A stretch of DNA of 31,777 nucleotides from Parcubacteria group bacterium (GCA_003565105.1 PXDG01000050.1:1-31777); one strand, 5' to 3'; shown: positions 19,465 to 27,688, counted from the first letter of the stretch. Notes: a model not told the origin generated them from the letters alone. A program made the numbers and translations.

Positions 19465-22029
19465 TTAATTTGGATTCACGACTTCAAAGGTCAGTCCTTC
19501 TGAACTTTTTGCAACCTTGATACTATCTCCTGCGGTTAATTCACTATCTAACAACTTCAAGGCTAACGGATCTTCAATTTCACGGGTAATAATTCGCTTC
19601 AACGGACGCGCTCCCATCACAGGATCAAATCCACGCTGAGCCAGATACTCCTTCGCTTCACTGGTAAGATCAAGCGTAATACTTTGCTCTGATAATCGTT
19701 GGTGGAGTCTAGAAAGTTGAATATCCACAATCGCAATCAATTGTTGTTGAGTTAAGCCGTGAAAAATGGTAATGTCATCAAGCCTATTCAAAAACTCTGG
19801 TCGAAAGAAGTTTTGTAGTTCTTTCCGAACTATCTGCTCTATCTCCTGAACAGAAGTCTCATCTGAGTGTTCTAAAATTTTATCAGACGCAAGATTAGAC
19901 GTCATAATAATGACTGTATTTCGAAAATCCACGGTACGTCCCTGACCATCAGTAAGACGCCCATCATCCAATACCTGAAGTAACGTGTGAAACACGTCTG
20001 AGTGCGCTTTCTCTATCTCATCAAGAAGAATCACACTATATGGATTACGACGAACAATTTCAGTCAACTGTCCTCCTTCTTCATATCCTACATATCCTGG
20101 AGGAGCTCCAATCAATCGAGCTACTGAATGTTTTTCCATATATTCAGACATATCAATCCGTCGTAGACTATCTGGCGTTGTGAACAAAATCTCAGTCAAT
20201 GACTTCGCTAACTCAGTTTTCCCAACTCCTGTAGGACCTAAGAACAAAAAACTACCAATTGGTCGATCAGGATCTTTCAACCCACTACGTGAACGACGTA
20301 TTGCTCGTGCAACGGACTCTACTGCCTCTTCTTGTCCAATAACTCTTTTATGTAACTCTTCTTCTAAATGCATTAATCGTTCCTTCTCCCCTTCTAACAG
20401 CTTATCCACTGGAATATGAGTCCATCGAGAAATTACTTCCGCAATATGCTCTTCTGTAACTTCTAAGGTCACAAATCGTGCTTGAGCTAAAGACTGTTCG
20501 GTGGCTTGAAGTTTTGCTTCTTGATCAGGAAGAGTTTTGTATTTCAATTCTGCAGCTCTATTAAGGTCATACTCTCGTTCAGCTCGATCAATTTCAACTC
20601 TGATATTATCTAATTCCGTTTGAGTACTTCGTAGCGATTGTAATATCTCTCGTTCTTTTTCCCAATCAGTTTTGAGAGTAGATACTTGGTCAGTAAGTTC
20701 TTTTAATTCTGTATTAATTTCTTCCCTTCGACTCTTTGATTTTGCATCTCTTTCTTTTGATAAAGCTTGTTTTTCTATCTCAAGCTGCATTGTACGTCGT
20801 TGCAAAAAATCAATTTCTTCAGGAGCGGATTCTAACTGCATTCTCAGTTTTGCGGCAGCTTCATCGACTAAATCAATCGCCTTATCAGGTAGTTGCCTAT
20901 CTGAAATATACCGTTGAGATAATTGAGTAGCCGAAATCAATGCAGGATCAGTAATTCGCACTCCGTGATGTAACTCATACCGTTCCTTAATCCCCCGCAA
21001 AATACTAATAGTATCCTCTGTACTTGGTTCTGCTACAGTTACTGGTTGAAATCGTCGTTCTAAAGCAGCATCTTTTTCAATTTCCCGATATTCTTTTAAG
21101 GTTGTGGCACCAATCATATGAAGTTCTCCACGAGCTAAAGCAGGCTTCAACATATTTCCCGCATCTACCGATCCTTCACTCTTTCCAGCACCGACAATGG
21201 TATGAAGTTCATCAATGAACAAAATCACTTCTCCTGCAGCTTGCGTCACTTCTTGAATAATAGCTTTCAGTCGTTCTTCAAAATCCCCACGAAACTTTGC
21301 ACCAGCAAGTAAGGCACTCACTTCTAAGGAAACAATACGCTTATCTTTTAAGCCATCAGGAACATCTCCATTAATAACTCTCAGAGCAAGTCCTTCTATT
21401 ACAGCTGTTTTTCCTACACCAGGTTCTCCAATCAAAACAGGATTATTTTTCGTCCGTCGAAGTAAAATTTGCATAATACGTCGAATTTCTTCATCTCGTC
21501 CAATGACTGGATCAAGTTTTCCAGAACGAGCTCGCTCGGTAAAATCAGTACCATATTTCAAAAGAGCATCCATAGTTTGTTCTGCATTTTGAGAATGAAT
21601 TGGATTTGATTGTCTTTGTTGTTTCATATGTTTCATTACAGTTTCTAATGATACGTGAGCGGTAAGGCTCGGAAGATATTCTAAACAGGCTACAAATAGT
21701 GTATCAGCTCCGATAAAAGAATCCTGAAAGGACTCCTGGAGGTCTTTCGCTTTCTGAAAAACCTGTGAAGTTTTAGCACTCATATACTGCCCTGCTTCTG
21801 CTTGAGATGAATGAGACATATCTTGCAGTTCAGCGTACAATACCGATACCAATTGCTGATAATCTTGATCAATCGATCTCATTAGGGATTGGGTCACCCC
21901 CTCAGGGAGTCGTAATAGTTCATAGGCAATATGTTCTGGTTCAATGGCCTGATGTCGAAGCTCTCGAGCAAGTTGCTGGGCTGACTGAATAGCCTGTAGT
22001 GATTGGTGAGTAAAATCATTTGGATTCAT
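19465..22029 (-). CDS. clpB: ClpB disaggregase, AAA+ chaperone
   Basis: With 854 residues this matches ClpB, which with the DnaK system pulls proteins out of aggregates. It has an N-terminal repeat domain (1-150) and a first AAA module with Walker A GEPGVGKT, Walker B ILFIDELH and the arginine-finger region ALERRFQPV. The long coiled-coil middle domain (about 400-525, rich in Glu/Lys/Arg) separates ClpB from ClpC. The second AAA module has GPTGVGKTELAK, VILLDEIEKAH and the GARPLKRII sensor-2 region. It is preceded by an oxidoreductase gene (17-bp gap) and followed six bases on by the LCP gene. A TATAAT lies just before its ATG and may add an internal promoter. Confidence 0.95.
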   Translation of the reverse strand: MNPNDFTHQSLQAIQSAQQLARELRHQAIEPEHIAYELLRLPEGVTQSLMRSIDQDYQQLVSVLYAELQDMSHSSQAEAGQYMSAKTSQVFQKAKDLQESFQDSFIGADTLFVACLEYLPSLTAHVSLETVMKHMKQQRQSNPIHSQNAEQTMDALLKYGTDFTERARSGKLDPVIGRDEEIRRIMQILLRRTKNNPVLIGEPGVGKTAVIEGLALRVINGDVPDGLKDKRIVSLEVSALLAGAKFRGDFEERLKAIIQEVTQAAGEVILFIDELHTIVGAGKSEGSVDAGNMLKPALARGELHMIGATTLKEYREIEKDAALERRFQPVTVAEPSTEDTISILRGIKERYELHHGVRITDPALISATQLSQRYISDRQLPDKAIDLVDEAAAKLRMQLESAPEEIDFLQRRTMQLEIEKQALSKERDAKSKSRREEINTELKELTDQVSTLKTDWEKEREILQSLRSTQTELDNIRVEIDRAEREYDLNRAAELKYKTLPDQEAKLQATEQSLAQARFVTLEVTEEHIAEVISRWTHIPVDKLLEGEKERLMHLEEELHKRVIGQEEAVESVARAIRRSRSGLKDPDRPIGSFLFLGPTGVGKTELAKSLTEILFTTPDSLRRIDMSEYMEKHSVARLIGAPPGYVGYEEGGQLTEIVRRNPYSVILLDEIEKAHSDVFHTLLQVLDDGRLTDGQGRTVDFRNTVIIMTSNLASDKILEHSDETSVQEIEQIVRKELQNFFRPEFLNRLDDITIFHGLTQQQLIAIVDIQLSRLHQRLSEQSITLDLTSEAKEYLAQRGFDPVMGARPLKRIITREIEDPLALKLLDSELTAGDSIKVAKSSEGLTFEVVNPN

Positions 22030-22046
22030 AAAGATATGTATAATTA

Positions 22047-22631
22047 TTATACTCCTTCTCGACCTAATCGTCGAACTGTTGAAAAATAAGACTCCTTCTT
22101 TGTATCGTCGATATTTTGGACATTAAAAACGGTACGCTGAATCGGGTGAAACCCAACAAACGCAAGTACTCCGTGCTTCAATCCTTGATAAAAGGAATCC
22201 TTTCTTACCCAATAAGAATACCACTGAGGAATCGTCTGGGTATAAATAACCCGTGCAGATCGACCAGAGAGGCGTTTTTCCCACCCGGGAATAAACCTAT
22301 CCATATGCATATTAAAAGCAAATCCAGGGAGCAAAATTCGATCAAAGAGCCCTTTTAATTTTGCAGGGACAGATTCCCACCATACGGGGGTAACAATAAC
22401 CCAGTGATCACACCACTCTAGGTTCTGTTGTTGTTCTATTAAATCGGGTTCAAGTTCTTGTATAGATTTGTAGCCATTCTTAAGTACTGGATCAAACGAC
22501 AGTGATCGCAAATGAACCAATCGAACGGTATGTCCCGCCTCACGAGCTTCTTGAGCATATATTTTCGCTAAATCAGTACCAAACACTGATTTATAGGGAC
22601 TCGCATCTAAAACGTAAATTTGTTTTGCCAT
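22047..22631 (-). CDS. NAD(P)H-dependent flavodoxin-fold oxidoreductase
   Basis: This protein has the flavodoxin-like fold of the NQO1/MdaB/KefF group, FMN or FAD enzymes that reduce quinones and related compounds with NAD(P)H. Visible are the N-terminal strand and phosphate loop (QIYVLDASPYKSVFGTDLA), the flavin-ring segment VTPVWWESVPAKLKGLFDRIL and GFAFNM. The start is set at ATG 22631 (MAKQIYV), giving 194 residues, because the longer frame from 22688 would run through the upstream terminator and this gene's own promoter. It is the first gene of the unit leading to secF. The physiological acceptor cannot be told from sequence. Confidence 0.85.
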   Translation of the reverse strand: MAKQIYVLDASPYKSVFGTDLAKIYAQEAREAGHTVRLVHLRSLSFDPVLKNGYKSIQELEPDLIEQQQNLEWCDHWVIVTPVWWESVPAKLKGLFDRILLPGFAFNMHMDRFIPGWEKRLSGRSARVIYTQTIPQWYSYWVRKDSFYQGLKHGVLAFVGFHPIQRTVFNVQNIDDTKKESYFSTVRRLGREGV

Positions 22632-22659
22632 ACAGAATTTATTGCAAATATATATACTT

Positions 22660-22668
22660 AGTATACCA
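22660..22668 (-). promoter_or_regulatory. Extended -10 promoter of the oxidoreductase-clpB-secDF unit
   Basis: The minus strand reads TGGTATACT, 28 bases before the ATG at 22631 and directly after the terminator of the NblA-like gene. Confidence 0.55.
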
Positions 22669-22669
22669 C

Positions 22670-22701
22670 AAAAGAAGACCCTCAGCACGATGCAAAGGAT
22701 C
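22670..22701 (-). terminator. Terminator of the NblA-like gene
   Basis: On the minus strand GATCCT and AGGGTC close an outer six-bp stem (one G-U pair). GCA/TGC close an inner stem around TCG, and TTCTTTT follows. It begins 12 bases after the stop at 22714. Confidence 0.65.
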
Positions 22702-22713
22702 TAGTGGTAAAGT

Positions 22714-22902
22714 TTACACATTTCTATTGATATTCCAACCCTGTCTGATAAGATTCTTGTAAGTATTTTCTCGTACCAACATATTTTCGTATAGTTTTAC
22801 GAGAATTTCCTGAGCTTGTTCGTGGCTCATTTTTCCTACTTCATGTTCAAACAACGTTAAATTGAATTGTTGCTCTAAAGTCAAATGAGTATTGTCCATC
22901 AT
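22714..22902 (-). CDS. NblA-like small protein
   Basis: This is a 62-residue protein that, from memory of the family, closely follows the NblA/Ycf18 pattern. It shows LTLEQQF near the N-terminus, then MSHEQAQE, LVKLYE, VRENTY and a Trp near the C-terminus, all at family spacing. NblA in cyanobacteria is a helical-hairpin dimer that binds phycobiliproteins and the ClpC chaperone to trigger phycobilisome breakdown under starvation. Length matches the family (about 55-65). The start at 22902 is chosen because GGAGGG lies seven bases upstream. The frame extends to an ATG at 22920 that would swallow that site. It has its own promoter and terminator. No phycobiliprotein or photosynthesis gene is present, so the function here is unknown. 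Confidence 0.8.
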   Translation of the reverse strand: MMDNTHLTLEQQFNLTLFEHEVGKMSHEQAQEILVKLYENMLVRENTYKNLIRQGWNINRNV

Positions 22903-22909
22903 AGTGATA

Positions 22910-22915
22910 CCCTCC
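22910..22915 (-). promoter_or_regulatory. Strong Shine-Dalgarno sequence deciding the NblA-like start
   Basis: GGAGGG on the minus strand, seven bases before the ATG at 22902. No other gene start in the window has a comparable site. Confidence 0.8.
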
Positions 22916-22932
22916 ATCACTAAACTACCTAA

Positions 22933-22961
22933 ACCATATCAAAATTACGAGTAAATGTAAA
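22933..22961 (-). promoter_or_regulatory. Promoter of the NblA-like gene
   Basis: On the minus strand TTTACA (22956-22961), 17-base spacer, TATGGT (22933-22938), with TGA directly before the -10. The transcript would start near 22926, leaving a leader of about 24 bases that contains the Shine-Dalgarno site. Confidence 0.6.
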
Positions 22962-22992
22962 GTAGGTTATCCACATTAGACAGGATTATAGC

Positions 22993-23184
22993 CTACCCAC
23001 CTTCTGATTCACTTCTTAATTTGCGAATAGAAAAGGATTGTATCATTTTTTTTGATACTTTACCATGTTGCTCAAAAAAAATATGCCGTGCTTTGGTATC
23101 CATATATTTATCTTCAAATACAGTACCATCTCGAAGTTTAACTCGAACAGTCTTACCTTTATATGTTGAGGAATGAGTTGACAT
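22993..23184 (-). CDS. Small basic beta-rich protein, function unknown
   Basis: I do not recognise a named family. From ATG 23184 the product is 63 residues; a TTG at 23217 would add 11. The core (KGKTVRVKLRDGTVFEDKYM, then ARHIFFEQHGKVSKKMI) reads as four or five short strands with many Lys and Arg. The 'V.V.L.DG..FE' opening resembles Sm-like or small SH3-like barrels, which often bind RNA, but the match is loose. It lies between the aminopeptidase (75-bp gap) and the NblA-like gene. A TATACT sequence upstream (near 23220) may be its -10. Confidence 0.6.
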   Translation of the reverse strand: MSTHSSTYKGKTVRVKLRDGTVFEDKYMDTKARHIFFEQHGKVSKKMIQSFSIRKLRSESEGG

Positions 23185-23259
23185 AAAAGAAACGTATCTC
23201 GTTATCACAGAAGCCAATTAGTATAGAATCAGTAATCAGCTTCTGTAGAAAATGAGATA

Positions 23260-24777
23260 TTATATATCTTGCTGGTCAATTTTTTGCACAAAGCGTACTA
23301 ATGATCGTACTGTTTGACCAGTAGCTCCATCAACACCTATGGCATTTTTCTTTTTGTTATAAGCTGATCCTGCAATGTCTAGATGAGCCCATTTATAAGC
23401 TTTTGGTGATTGAATATCGAGATTAGTATTTCTAAATAAATTCTGATCTACAAAATGAGATAAGAATAATCCAGCAGTAATATGCCCTCCCATTCCAGCT
23501 TCTTTTCCAAGATTCAAAAGATCTGCAACATCCCCTTGTACTTGCTCTCGAAGAACTTCTGCCATAGGAACATATATTGTTTTTTCTTGTTGCTCAAGGA
23601 AAGTTTCTTGCAAGAGCTCAATCAACTCTCGATCGTTTCCCATCAAAGCAGTGAAGTGTTCTGTAAGAGCCCGAACACAAGCCCCAGTCAAAGTTGCTGC
23701 ATCAATAATATAATCAGGATCTTGGAGCGTAGCGTATGTTAAAGCATCTGCCAAAGTTAATCTTCCTTCTGCATCGGTATTGATAACTTCAATCGTTTGA
23801 CCTGAATAGGAAGTCAGAATGTCATCCGACTTATAGGCATTTCCTCCCACCATATTCTCTGCAAAGGCAGAAATCCAATGAACTTCTGTATGATCTAAAT
23901 CAAGAAGTGATAATGTTTTCATTACTCCAAACATTGTAGCGGATCCCCCCATATCCATTTTCATCGTTTTCATATGTCCTCCAACTTTGATATCCAATCC
24001 TCCAGAATCATAGGTCAAGCCCTTTCCGACCAAAGCAATACGATTTTTGACATCGCCTTCTGGCTTCATAACTACATGCACTAACACTGGCGGATTTATA
24101 CTCGCCCTCCCAACTGCTAGAAAAGCTCCCATACCCATTTCTTCTAATGCATCTTTATGGATAATTGAGACTTCAACTTGAGACTTCCCTTCAAATTCAG
24201 TACGAATTCGATCTACCACAGTAGCTGGGTTAAAAGTATTTGGTGGTAAATCAATTACTTCTCTGGTCAAAGTAATTCCTTTTGCTAACGCAGCTAACTC
24301 ACGCTCTACTTTCAAGGTTTTCAATGAAGTATCTTCTTCTGACAATGACAAAGTCAAGGTTTTAGATTGTTTTTTATCTGGAGCTAAATAGGTGTCTAAC
24401 TTCCAAGCTGCTTGATACATTCCTAATGCAAATCTCAATAGGGCATCTTGCTTTGAGTCATCTGAACCTTCTCCGTCACAAAACCCGTGTAAGGTAAAAG
24501 TATCAATATTCGTTTTTGACAGACTATGAATAACTGAGCTTCCTAACTCATAAAAGTCAACCTCATCCCATACATCAGTAGATTTTATCGATGACTCTTT
24601 AGTAACCCCTATATATACAGCATTAGATTCAGGAAGATAAGCTATCTGCTTATATGCTCCAGTAAACTTCATACACTCTCTTAATTCTTCAGTCAGAACT
24701 GATTTCACTGATTCTTTCCTAACTAAATACACGTGTGTAGCGGTTGTAAGTGGAATGGGCGAAAACGTATAATTCAT
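23260..24777 (-). CDS. pepA: Leucyl aminopeptidase, M17 family
   Basis: This cytosolic di-zinc M17 aminopeptidase removes N-terminal residues from peptides, normally as a hexamer. The 505 residues have the variable N-terminal domain and a catalytic C-terminal domain. Its metal and active-site segments are VGKGLTYDSGGLDIK, the Lys/Asp stretch MKMDMGGSA and the signature NTDAEGRLTLADALTYA. The final GWAHLDIAG-type segment appears as YKWAHLDIAGSAY. All ligands I can place are conserved. It has its own extended -10 promoter (24801-24809) and no ribosome binding site. Confidence 0.94.
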   Translation of the reverse strand: MNYTFSPIPLTTATHVYLVRKESVKSVLTEELRECMKFTGAYKQIAYLPESNAVYIGVTKESSIKSTDVWDEVDFYELGSSVIHSLSKTNIDTFTLHGFCDGEGSDDSKQDALLRFALGMYQAAWKLDTYLAPDKKQSKTLTLSLSEEDTSLKTLKVERELAALAKGITLTREVIDLPPNTFNPATVVDRIRTEFEGKSQVEVSIIHKDALEEMGMGAFLAVGRASINPPVLVHVVMKPEGDVKNRIALVGKGLTYDSGGLDIKVGGHMKTMKMDMGGSATMFGVMKTLSLLDLDHTEVHWISAFAENMVGGNAYKSDDILTSYSGQTIEVINTDAEGRLTLADALTYATLQDPDYIIDAATLTGACVRALTEHFTALMGNDRELIELLQETFLEQQEKTIYVPMAEVLREQVQGDVADLLNLGKEAGMGGHITAGLFLSHFVDQNLFRNTNLDIQSPKAYKWAHLDIAGSAYNKKKNAIGVDGATGQTVRSLVRFVQKIDQQDI

Positions 24778-24800
24778 AGTATATATCTTAATATATCTTT

Positions 24801-24809
24801 ATTATACCA
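24801..24809 (-). promoter_or_regulatory. Extended -10 promoter of pepA
   Basis: The minus strand reads TGGTATAAT, a perfect extended -10, 23 bases before the ATG at 24777. Confidence 0.6.
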
Positions 24810-24852
24810 TAAAGAGCTAAAAATTGAACAATTTCTCTTACCATCCCCTTTC

Positions 24853-24884
24853 AAAAAAATCGAACAAACCTGAGAGGGCTTGTT
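24853..24884 (-). terminator. Terminator of dus
   Basis: On the minus strand AACAAGCC, six-base loop, GGTTTGTT (one G-U pair), then CGATTTTTTT, about 20 bases after the dus stop. Confidence 0.75.
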
Positions 24885-24903
24885 AAGAATACGTATCGCC
24901 AAA

Positions 24904-25890
24904 CTATTGCTCCGCGATGTCTTTTCGTAACACCTCGTAGATATATGCAAGAACTTCTTTTGCAGTAGTACATTGAACTAACTCTGATCTTAAAACCTGA
25001 GCTCCTGGAAATCCTTGAAGATACACCTTGAAAAACTTTTTCATAATAGCAAAGTTTTTGTTCGTTCCCCAGGTTTGATCAAATAACGTAACGTGTTTCG
25101 CTAAAAGCTCCAAGCGATCTTGCACAGATTTTTGCGTAGGATCAATATTTTTATCAAAAATCCACGGATTTGAAAATACTCCTCGACCAATCATTACCCC
25201 ATCCATTCCGTAAGCAGCTACCAAGTCTAGCCCATGCTGATATGAGCTCACATCTCCGTTACCGATAATCAATGTCTCGGGTGATTCTGATTCACGAAGT
25301 GCAATAATTCGAGACATTTCTTCCCATCGTGCAGGTACATCAGAGAGATCACGAACAGTCCTCATATGAATAGCCAGTGCAGGAAGATTGAACGCTAATA
25401 AATGACCAATCCACTCCTCAGTTTGAATTTCTTTAAAGCCTAAACGAGTCTTGACGGTGACAGGCATTTCCCCTGCCCCCTCCTGAGCAGCTTGAATAAT
25501 ATCTGTAGCCAAAGAAGGTGTTTTGATCAAAGCAGAACAAGCTCCTTGCTTAATAACTTTCTTTACAGGGCACCCCATATTAATATCTAATCCATCAAAG
25601 CCTTTCTCTCTCGCTAGTTTTGCTGCCTGGTAATAATGTTCGGGTGTTACACCCCAAATCTGGGCTACGAGCGGACGTTCTTGTTCTGTATATTGCAATC
25701 TATGAACAACCTTAGAATGTCCATACTCCGAAGCGAGCCCTTCAACACTCGTAAACTCCGTTACCATAACATCAGGTTGTCCACACTCTGCAACAATTCT
25801 CCGAAATACAGTGTCCGTTACATCTTCCATTGGAGCTAATACAAAAAACGGTCGAGGAAGGTGATGCCAAAAAGAATTCTGTATATTCAT
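24904..25890 (-). CDS. dus: tRNA-dihydrouridine synthase
   Basis: Dus enzymes use FMN and NADPH to reduce specific uridines in the tRNA D-loop. The 328 residues begin with the barrel motif FVLAPMEDVTDTVFRRI. They continue with the FMN-binding and catalytic region INMGCPVKKV with its reactive Cys, VTVKTRLGF, IIGNGDV and MIGRGVFSNPWIF. A C-terminal helical domain binds tRNA. Which D-loop position it modifies cannot be told. It is bounded by the hsp20 terminator hairpin upstream and its own terminator downstream. Confidence 0.94.
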   Translation of the reverse strand: MNIQNSFWHHLPRPFFVLAPMEDVTDTVFRRIVAECGQPDVMVTEFTSVEGLASEYGHSKVVHRLQYTEQERPLVAQIWGVTPEHYYQAAKLAREKGFDGLDINMGCPVKKVIKQGACSALIKTPSLATDIIQAAQEGAGEMPVTVKTRLGFKEIQTEEWIGHLLAFNLPALAIHMRTVRDLSDVPARWEEMSRIIALRESESPETLIIGNGDVSSYQHGLDLVAAYGMDGVMIGRGVFSNPWIFDKNIDPTQKSVQDRLELLAKHVTLFDQTWGTNKNFAIMKKFFKVYLQGFPGAQVLRSELVQCTTAKEVLAYIYEVLRKDIAEQ

Positions 25891-25932
25891 CTCTCTATGA
25901 TTGTTTAATTATTATCATTACTTGTATAAAAC

Positions 25933-25966
25933 CAAACGCACACTCTATTATAGAAATGTGCGTTTG
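25933..25966 (-). terminator. Large hairpin after hsp20, probable terminator
   Basis: CAAACGCACA and TGTGCGTTTG form a perfect ten-bp stem, and TCTA/TAGA extend it inside the loop, making a nearly complete 34-base palindrome. On the minus strand GTTTTATAC follows, a modest U-tract. The loop itself contains TATAAT on the minus strand. Confidence 0.6.
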
Positions 25967-25987
25967 TATCAAAGGGTTGTAACCAAT

Positions 25988-26503
25988 TTATTTAATCGGA
26001 ATCTTCTTTGATTTAACTTTTTCAGATTTTGGTAATGTGACACTGAGGACACCATCTTTGAGTTCAGCAGATGCTTTCTCTGCATCAACATCAATCGGAA
26101 GGATGACTGAGCGAGAGAATCCTCCCCAATAACACTCTTGATAAAAGTAATTTTCTTGCTTAACTCGAGCAGAATTTCGTCGTTGCCCTGATATGGTTAC
26201 CATATCATTTGTAATAGACACGTCCAGATCCTTAGAAGTCACTCCTGCAATAGTTGAGACAATGACAATATCGTTTTCCGTTTGAAACACGTCAATCGTT
26301 AGAGCTCCTTCTACTGATTCGTCATCTTCTTCATCTGAGATAGACTGCATTACTGGTTGTTCAACCTCTTCTTCAACTTCTTCGATTACTTCTTCCTCTG
26401 CAAAGCGACTTCGCAAGCTCTCTCTGAGATCCTGCTCTTCTACCAAGGCATCGTTATCATCAAAGTCCACGGCTCCTGTTAATTTTCGTAAGATGCTAGA
26501 CAT
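25988..26503 (-). CDS. Hsp20/alpha-crystallin small heat shock protein
   Basis: This ATP-independent holding chaperone has 171 residues. The N-terminal part (1-70) is unusually acidic, with several EE runs. The alpha-crystallin domain follows (about 75-165): LTIDVFQTENDIVIVSTIAGV, VSITNDMVTISGQR, and the closing ELKDGVLSVTLPK. A C-terminal IPI motif (KKIPIK) is the tail used for oligomer assembly. It has a good promoter and forms a single-gene unit ending in a long hairpin. No CIRCE-type inverted repeat is visible upstream. Confidence 0.93.
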   Translation of the reverse strand: MSSILRKLTGAVDFDDNDALVEEQDLRESLRSRFAEEEVIEEVEEEVEQPVMQSISDEEDDESVEGALTIDVFQTENDIVIVSTIAGVTSKDLDVSITNDMVTISGQRRNSARVKQENYFYQECYWGGFSRSVILPIDVDAEKASAELKDGVLSVTLPKSEKVKSKKIPIK

Positions 26504-26544
26504 ACATTTTGGTTAAATTAGTATTACCTTCTTGTATTGATTTT

Positions 26545-26573
26545 ATCATACCAAACCATTGCAAAAAAGGCAA
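26545..26573 (-). promoter_or_regulatory. Promoter of hsp20
   Basis: On the minus strand TTGCCT (26568-26573), 17-base spacer, TATGAT (26545-26550), with TGG directly before the -10. Confidence 0.6.
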
Positions 26574-26577
26574 GAAT

Positions 26578-27276
26578 TTATTGCGAATCTGTTTGCAGTT
26601 CTTTCACTAAATGCAACATATACAAAAAACTCGGGATAAACACAACCAAATAAAACACTTGGAACATTTCAAGGTTCCCTTCACTCATCTGGATGGAGTA
26701 ATTGTAGAGTCCATGGAAACCGATACTAGCCAAAGCACCTGTGAGTAAAATGAATACATTTCGATTATTGCGGTATATAGCTAAAGCGTAACCAAAGAAA
26801 AAGGTACTCATAATATGCACTAATACTGCAGTAATTGATCGAACCAGTAATAATTGCTCTAACCCATTTCCCATAGAATCAAAGCGAGCGAGTACTAACA
26901 CAAAATTCTCAATTCCTGCAAATCCAAGTGCTATTGTTGCTGCATAAATAAATATATCTATTGGTTCATCCCAAAATTGAGCTGTCATAGCGAAAAAGTA
27001 AAGTAACAGGACTTTCATAACCTCTTCGTTGACAGCTCCAGTGAGAAAAGAAAGAAGTACTGGATTGAATTCTTGTCCTGAACTCACCAGTGCGGATTGA
27101 ATAAAGTAGCCTATCATTAGAATCGGTATTGCAGACAGTATTCCAATAATGAAAACAAAGCTTATATCACGAATGCGTTCAGGATGAATATCCTTTTTCA
27201 ATACAAAGTAAAGCCAAGCCAGACTTGGCGCAAACGCAATAAACAATGAATATACAATGAGCAGAATGTTCTGCAT
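26578..27276 (-). CDS. PrsW-like intramembrane metalloprotease
   Basis: This 232-residue membrane protein with seven or eight helices fits the PrsW family, the site-1 protease for an anti-sigma factor in Bacillus. Family motifs are GAVNEEVMKVLLLYF (EExxK), FAGIENFVLVLAR, LVHIMSTFFFGYAL (H) and ASIGFHGLYNY (HxxxN-like). It starts six bases after the hpf/raiA gene, so it is likely co-translated with it. The natural substrate is unknown and no sigma or anti-sigma gene is seen here. Confidence 0.85.
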   Translation of the reverse strand: MQNILLIVYSLFIAFAPSLAWLYFVLKKDIHPERIRDISFVFIIGILSAIPILMIGYFIQSALVSSGQEFNPVLLSFLTGAVNEEVMKVLLLYFFAMTAQFWDEPIDIFIYAATIALGFAGIENFVLVLARFDSMGNGLEQLLLVRSITAVLVHIMSTFFFGYALAIYRNNRNVFILLTGALASIGFHGLYNYSIQMSEGNLEMFQVFYLVVFIPSFLYMLHLVKELQTDSQ

Positions 27277-27282
27277 AGAAAG

Positions 27283-27627
27283 TTATTCTACCATTTCTTT
27301 TAATTGACTTTTGACTTTTCGGGCGTATTCTCGATCAAGTTTTGAACGTTTTTCCTTTGACCTCCGAACTTCTTGTAATAAATTATCTATCGCCAAATCC
27401 GTTGCTGTAATAACATTTTCTGCACCCCCTTCACTAATCCAATATTGATCAGGTTCGATACATTTTACTGATACAGATACTTGACTATCAGGCAGCTCGC
27501 CTTCTATTCTGCACTCTAACCAAGCTTCCACACCAGCTACTTTGGAAAGTTTCGAACATTTCTCTTGAATAGTATTTTGAATATCTACTGGAACAGTAAT
27601 ATGTTTAAAAAAGAAATCTATTTTCAT
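27283..27627 (-). CDS. hpf: Ribosome hibernation promoting factor, HPF/RaiA family
   Basis: This 114-residue protein matches the short HPF/YfiA (sigma-54 modulation) family, which binds the small-subunit decoding centre and keeps ribosomes idle. An N-terminal strand (MKIDFFFKHITVPVDIQNTI) and helix are followed by strands. A second helix, ATDLAIDNLLQEVRRSKEK, carries the basic residues that contact 16S rRNA. The C-terminal dimerisation domain of long HPF is absent. It leads an operon with the PrsW-like gene. Confidence 0.85.
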   Translation of the reverse strand: MKIDFFFKHITVPVDIQNTIQEKCSKLSKVAGVEAWLECRIEGELPDSQVSVSVKCIEPDQYWISEGGAENVITATDLAIDNLLQEVRRSKEKRSKLDREYARKVKSQLKEMVE

Positions 27628-27654
27628 ATCTTTGTATAATTATCCTACTATTCT

Positions 27655-27683
27655 ATTATACCTCATTTTAGAAAATTTGTCTT
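27655..27683 (-). promoter_or_regulatory. Promoter of the hpf-prsW unit
   Basis: On the minus strand AAGACA (27678-27683), 17-base spacer, TATAAT (27655-27660), about 27 bases before the ATG. Confidence 0.55.
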
Positions 27684-27688
27684 ATCCA

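Noticed and set aside
22632..22688. An upstream start for the oxidoreductase adding 19 residues
   Set aside because: It would begin inside the preceding terminator and contain this gene's own -10. The MAKQIYV start fits the family better.
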